Shown: positions 41,848 to 43,937 of the stretch, in pieces
How positions within the stretch are numbered: the first letter of the stretch is position 1
Layout of the letters: each line of letters begins with the position of its first letter
Source: Candidatus Ornithomonoglobus intestinigallinarum
Lineage (GTDB): Bacteria; Bacillota; Clostridia; UBA1381
Reading direction: 5' to 3'
NCBI GenBank assembly: GCA_018715365.1
Contig: DVLU01000039.1
Coordinates: 1-43,937 of the forward strand
Length of the DNA: 43,937 nucleotides
Made by a program: the position numbers and the translations under genes
Notes under the pieces: model-generated
Seen by the model: only the letters and a program-made list of their open reading frames with translations
Databases searched by the model: none
What the model was told of the DNA's origin: nothing

Positions 41848-42618
41848 GTGAGTAGTGCAGATTTATTAGATTTAAAAGTAAAACATAAAGTTTTTGGAAT
41901 AGGTGTCATAACAGGGGTTTCAGGTAATTATCTGACCATCAAGTTTGCGGCAAAGGAATCAAAGTTTGTATATCCAGACGCCTTTGAAAAGTTTATAGTG
42001 GCTGATGATGCGTCAATACAAGCTAAGATTGTGGAAGAAATCAATAATGCAAAACTTGCTGCTGAAGAACAGCGTCAAGCAGCAGAGGCCGCTCGTAAGG
42101 CTGAAGAAGAACGTCGGAAAGCAGAGAGACAAGTTGCGCCTATAAAAAGAAACAGGAGAAATATTGAAGATGGTTTTGGCCCAGATTACAATGTGAGACA
42201 TTTAGCAAAACAGCCTATTCTCACCTATCAACAGGTAGAAGAACAATTTGGAATTAAGATTTCTGGTTTTGGCCGAGGAATTAACAGAACCCCGTCAACA
42301 GTAGTGCTCATTTCTTCTGTTGACAAAAAGAATACTGGCTTTGTATATCATGACCATTGGACCCATGACGGCGATTATATGTATTCTGGTGAAGGAAAAA
42401 CCGGCGACCAGCAGATGACTCTTGGCAACAAAGCAATTGTAGACGCAGAGCGTGATGGAAAAACAATACACTTATTTGTTAAGTTCTCACCACAAGAATA
42501 TTACTATCAAGGCGTATTCTCTTTGGTGGATTATACATATGAAGATGACAAAGATGAGTCTGGGAATGTTCGTAAAGAGTACAAATTCAGATTAAGAAAG
42601 AAATCGGTAGAGGAATAA
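41848..42618 (+). CDS. SRA-like domain protein with DUF3553-like N-terminus and coiled coil
   Basis: 256 residues from the GTG at 41848 (VSSADLLDLKVKHKVFGIGV), with AAGGTGG 9 nt upstream; the longer frame reading back into the recombinase gene is not supported. Residues 10-45 resemble the small DUF3553-like barrel. Residues 55-95 are an Ala/Glu/Arg-rich coiled coil. Residues 125-256 resemble SRA/YDG-type domains: FGRGINRTPSTVVLIS, YMYSGEGKTGDQQMTLGNKA (178-197) and YYYQGVFSLVDYTYE. SRA domains flip out and read modified cytosines in DNA, often in restriction proteins. No nuclease or helicase domain is attached. It is 31 nt after the recombinase and 4 nt before the Nudix gene. Confidence 0.6.
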   Translation: MSSADLLDLKVKHKVFGIGVITGVSGNYLTIKFAAKESKFVYPDAFEKFIVADDASIQAKIVEEINNAKLAAEEQRQAAEAARKAEEERRKAERQVAPIKRNRRNIEDGFGPDYNVRHLAKQPILTYQQVEEQFGIKISGFGRGINRTPSTVVLISSVDKKNTGFVYHDHWTHDGDYMYSGEGKTGDQQMTLGNKAIVDAERDGKTIHLFVKFSPQEYYYQGVFSLVDYTYEDDKDESGNVRKEYKFRLRKKSVEE

Positions 42619-42622
42619 TGTG

Positions 42623-43027
42623 ATGAAGACAATAAAAGTAGTGGCGGCGGTCATCTGCGATTCTTTAGAAAATACAACTAAGATTTTTGCCACTGCCAGA
42701 GGGTATGGTGAATTCAAGGGGAAATGGGAATTCCCTGGAGGAAAGCTTGAAGCCGGAGAAACATCGCAGCAAGCTCTAATAAGAGAAATTCAAGAGGAAC
42801 TTGATGTAAAAATAGAAGTTGGTGAATTGATTGATACCATTGAGTATGATTACCCAAATTTCCATTTAAGTATGGATTGTTTCTTGTGTGTTGTGGTAGA
42901 TGGAGAAATTATTCTCAAGGAAGCAGAAGCTGCAAGATGGCTTGGTAAATACGAATTGTATAGCGTTGATTGGCTGCCGGCTGATATAGCGCTAATTGAA
43001 AAATTACAGAATAGCCTACTAATGTGA
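42623..43027 (+). CDS. MutT-type Nudix hydrolase
   Basis: 134 residues from the ATG at 42623, with GAGG 9 nt upstream. The Nudix box is GKLEAGETSQQALIREIQEE (40-59) followed by LDV, so the usual Gly is Asp61. KWEFPGG before it and WLPADIALIEKLQ at the end are typical of (d)NTP pyrophosphohydrolases of the MutT/8-oxo-dGTP or 5-methyl-dCTP kind. The gene starts 4 nt after the SRA-like gene, so the two products are made together. That suggests a shared role involving modified nucleotides. Confidence 0.93.
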   Translation: MKTIKVVAAVICDSLENTTKIFATARGYGEFKGKWEFPGGKLEAGETSQQALIREIQEELDVKIEVGELIDTIEYDYPNFHLSMDCFLCVVVDGEIILKEAEAARWLGKYELYSVDWLPADIALIEKLQNSLLM

Positions 43028-43131
43028 GACATCAGATTTGACATCGGTATTCTATAGGGCGTGTGGAAAAGCCTGTTAAATCAACGTTTCTTGGCGTTTT
43101 TGGACTTGTTTCCGAAATAGCCTAAAAATTA

Positions 43132-43173
43132 CATGTGGAGACAATAGTGTTGCTACAACGCCGAGATACATAG
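43132..43173 (+). pseudogene. Second rumA 3' tail (candidate right attachment site)
   Basis: The 42 nt encode HVETIVLLQRRDT and a TAG stop, a typical RumA C-terminus, with no upstream rumA sequence: a stop codon (TAA) lies in the same frame three codons before it. It matches the HVETV tail of the intact gene at 40251 and is best explained as the other end of an element integrated at a rumA gene. The rest of the 43028-43386 gap is AT-rich. It contains an open stretch to 43309 in another frame without a good start; I do not call a gene there. Confidence 0.65.
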
Positions 43174-43332
43174 AAATCCTTGAATTTAAGCACTTTGCGA
43201 AGCATACGGTGTTTAATTTGGAAGGTGAAAAATATCGAAATAAAGAGATAAAAAATTACATAATCGTAAAAGTAGCAATTGATATGGTGTGTGGGAACAC
43301 AAGAAAATAATCAATATTATATCTGTTTAATC

Positions 43333-43370
43333 AAAAAGAGATGCCTTATTTTGAGCATCTCTTTTTCTAT
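43333..43370. terminator. Strong hairpin terminator
   Basis: AAAAAGAGATGC at 43333-43344 pairs perfectly with GCATCTCTTTTT at 43355-43366, with T-rich sequence on both sides. It separates the recombinase module from the next gene. Confidence 0.85.
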
Positions 43371-43386
43371 ATATAGGAGAAAAACT

Positions 43387-43937
43387 ATGAAATGCTTGCT
43401 GAAATATCGCTGGGTAAAGCTAATGCGCTCGCATCTTCCTCAGGGCAAGGGCGTAATGGGCGCATGGGCGCGTCTGGCTTCCCGCGCTGCGTTTCGTAAA
43501 GGGAATGCCTCCTATTGCGGTTATAAAAACCCTGTACCGCCGGGCATGTGGTCCGGCGGTATCGTTGGACTGAAAAGCATTCTTGGCGTCAGGACACGGA
43601 AACAGGCGTTAGAAACAATGGATACGCTGTCACGGCTTGGGTATATCAAATACGAGCTGGATCCACACACGAAAAAGCTGACCTATCTCATAACAGACTG
43701 GGTCGTGGAATGCTCAGGCGAGGAATACGCGGAAGGAAACGTATACGCTATAGACGGCTACGGCTTCCTCTGCCTTCCCCGCAGCATTACACAGCGGCTT
43801 TCAGATAATAAATACATATTCGATGAATCGGACGCATGGCTTGATCTGTGGTGCCGCACGGTATACATGGACAAACGCAATGCGTTTTCTTTTTTGGCGC
43901 CGGCTGTCCAGTATGAAAACTGCGGCGCCGTACTGAC
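43387..43937 (+). CDS. Conserved mobile-element protein, 3' end outside the window
   Basis: The frame opens with an ATG at 43387 (AGGAG 7 nt upstream) and stays open for 183 codons to the last base, so it is cut off. It begins MKCLLKYRWVKLMRSHLPQG and contains MGAWARLASRAAFRKGNASY, MWSGGIVGLKSILGVRTRKQ, ALETMDTLSRLGYIKYELD and KLTYLITDWV. RKQALETMDTLSRLGYIKYE looks like a winged-helix-like DNA-binding unit. I believe that such proteins occur on conjugative elements of Clostridia, but their role is not known to me. Base composition is more GC-rich than the recombinase module, so it may belong to a different element. Confidence 0.75.
   Translation, partial: MKCLLKYRWVKLMRSHLPQGKGVMGAWARLASRAAFRKGNASYCGYKNPVPPGMWSGGIVGLKSILGVRTRKQALETMDTLSRLGYIKYELDPHTKKLTYLITDWVVECSGEEYAEGNVYAIDGYGFLCLPRSITQRLSDNKYIFDESDAWLDLWCRTVYMDKRNAFSFLAPAVQYENCGAVL

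Noticed and set aside
43174..43309. Open stretch after the rumA tail (in-frame ...RYIEILEFKHFAKHTVFN...)
   Set aside because: No convincing start codon with a ribosome binding site and no recognisable family; AT-rich sequence is often open by chance.
43548..43808. 86-residue ORF near the right end
   Set aside because: It lies in another frame inside the longer open gene that starts at 43387 and has no domain or ribosome binding site.

Overview
The window looks like a chromosomal segment of an anaerobic, Gram-positive-type bacterium of the class Clostridia, probably an uncultured gut lineage. The evidence is a complete Rnf complex in clostridial gene order (rnfCDGEAB), a LexA gene with a Firmicutes-type SOS box, many sigma-A promoters with exact 17-nt spacers, SLH-domain surface proteins, and a purine pathway in which PurH is split into a stand-alone AICAR formyltransferase and a PurO-type IMP cyclohydrolase. 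No rRNA gene, tRNA gene or CRISPR array was seen.

Layout. 1-7.2 kb: a cut-off membrane protein, ridA, purD, AICAR formyltransferase, a lipoprotein, a PurO-like cyclohydrolase and an oleate-hydratase-like protein, with intergenic modular repeats. 7.4-12.3 kb: the rnf operon. 12.6-13.5 kb: rplM-rpsI. 13.6-14.0 kb: the C-terminal remnant of a Fic gene. 14.1-16.0 kb: a YtrA-type GntR regulator with an ABC transporter and an operator lying on its own promoter. 16.2-20.8 kb: tyrA-queF-queC-queD-queE-folE-rluA, a complete GTP-to-preQ1 set. 20.8-21.6 kb: lexA. 21.7-29.9 kb: a large SLH protein with a structured 5' leader, then pgk-SGNH hydrolase-tpiA-SLH protein-gpmI. 30.1-31.4 kb: hflX. 31.4-31.75 kb: a repeat element with terminal inverted repeats. 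31.8-35.4 kb: a 3D-domain cell-wall protein with a short upstream ORF, a secreted Thr/Pro-rich protein and a DUF815 ATPase. 35.6-40.3 kb: FGGY sugar kinase, araD, an RluA-type pseudouridine synthase and a RumA-type rRNA methyltransferase.

From about 40.3 kb the sequence becomes visibly AT-rich and accessory. A small divergent ORF faces a serine recombinase, followed by an SRA-like protein with a coiled coil and a MutT-type Nudix hydrolase in one tight transcription unit. A 42-nt stretch at 43132-43173 encodes the C-terminal tail of a second RumA. The recombinase module therefore lies between two rumA 3' ends, as expected for an element integrated at rumA. A further protein gene, apparently from a mobile element, starts at 43387 and runs off the end. 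The recombinase / SRA-like / Nudix cassette is the best candidate here for a little-described system.

All functional calls come from reading motifs and from knowledge of families; no database search was possible.
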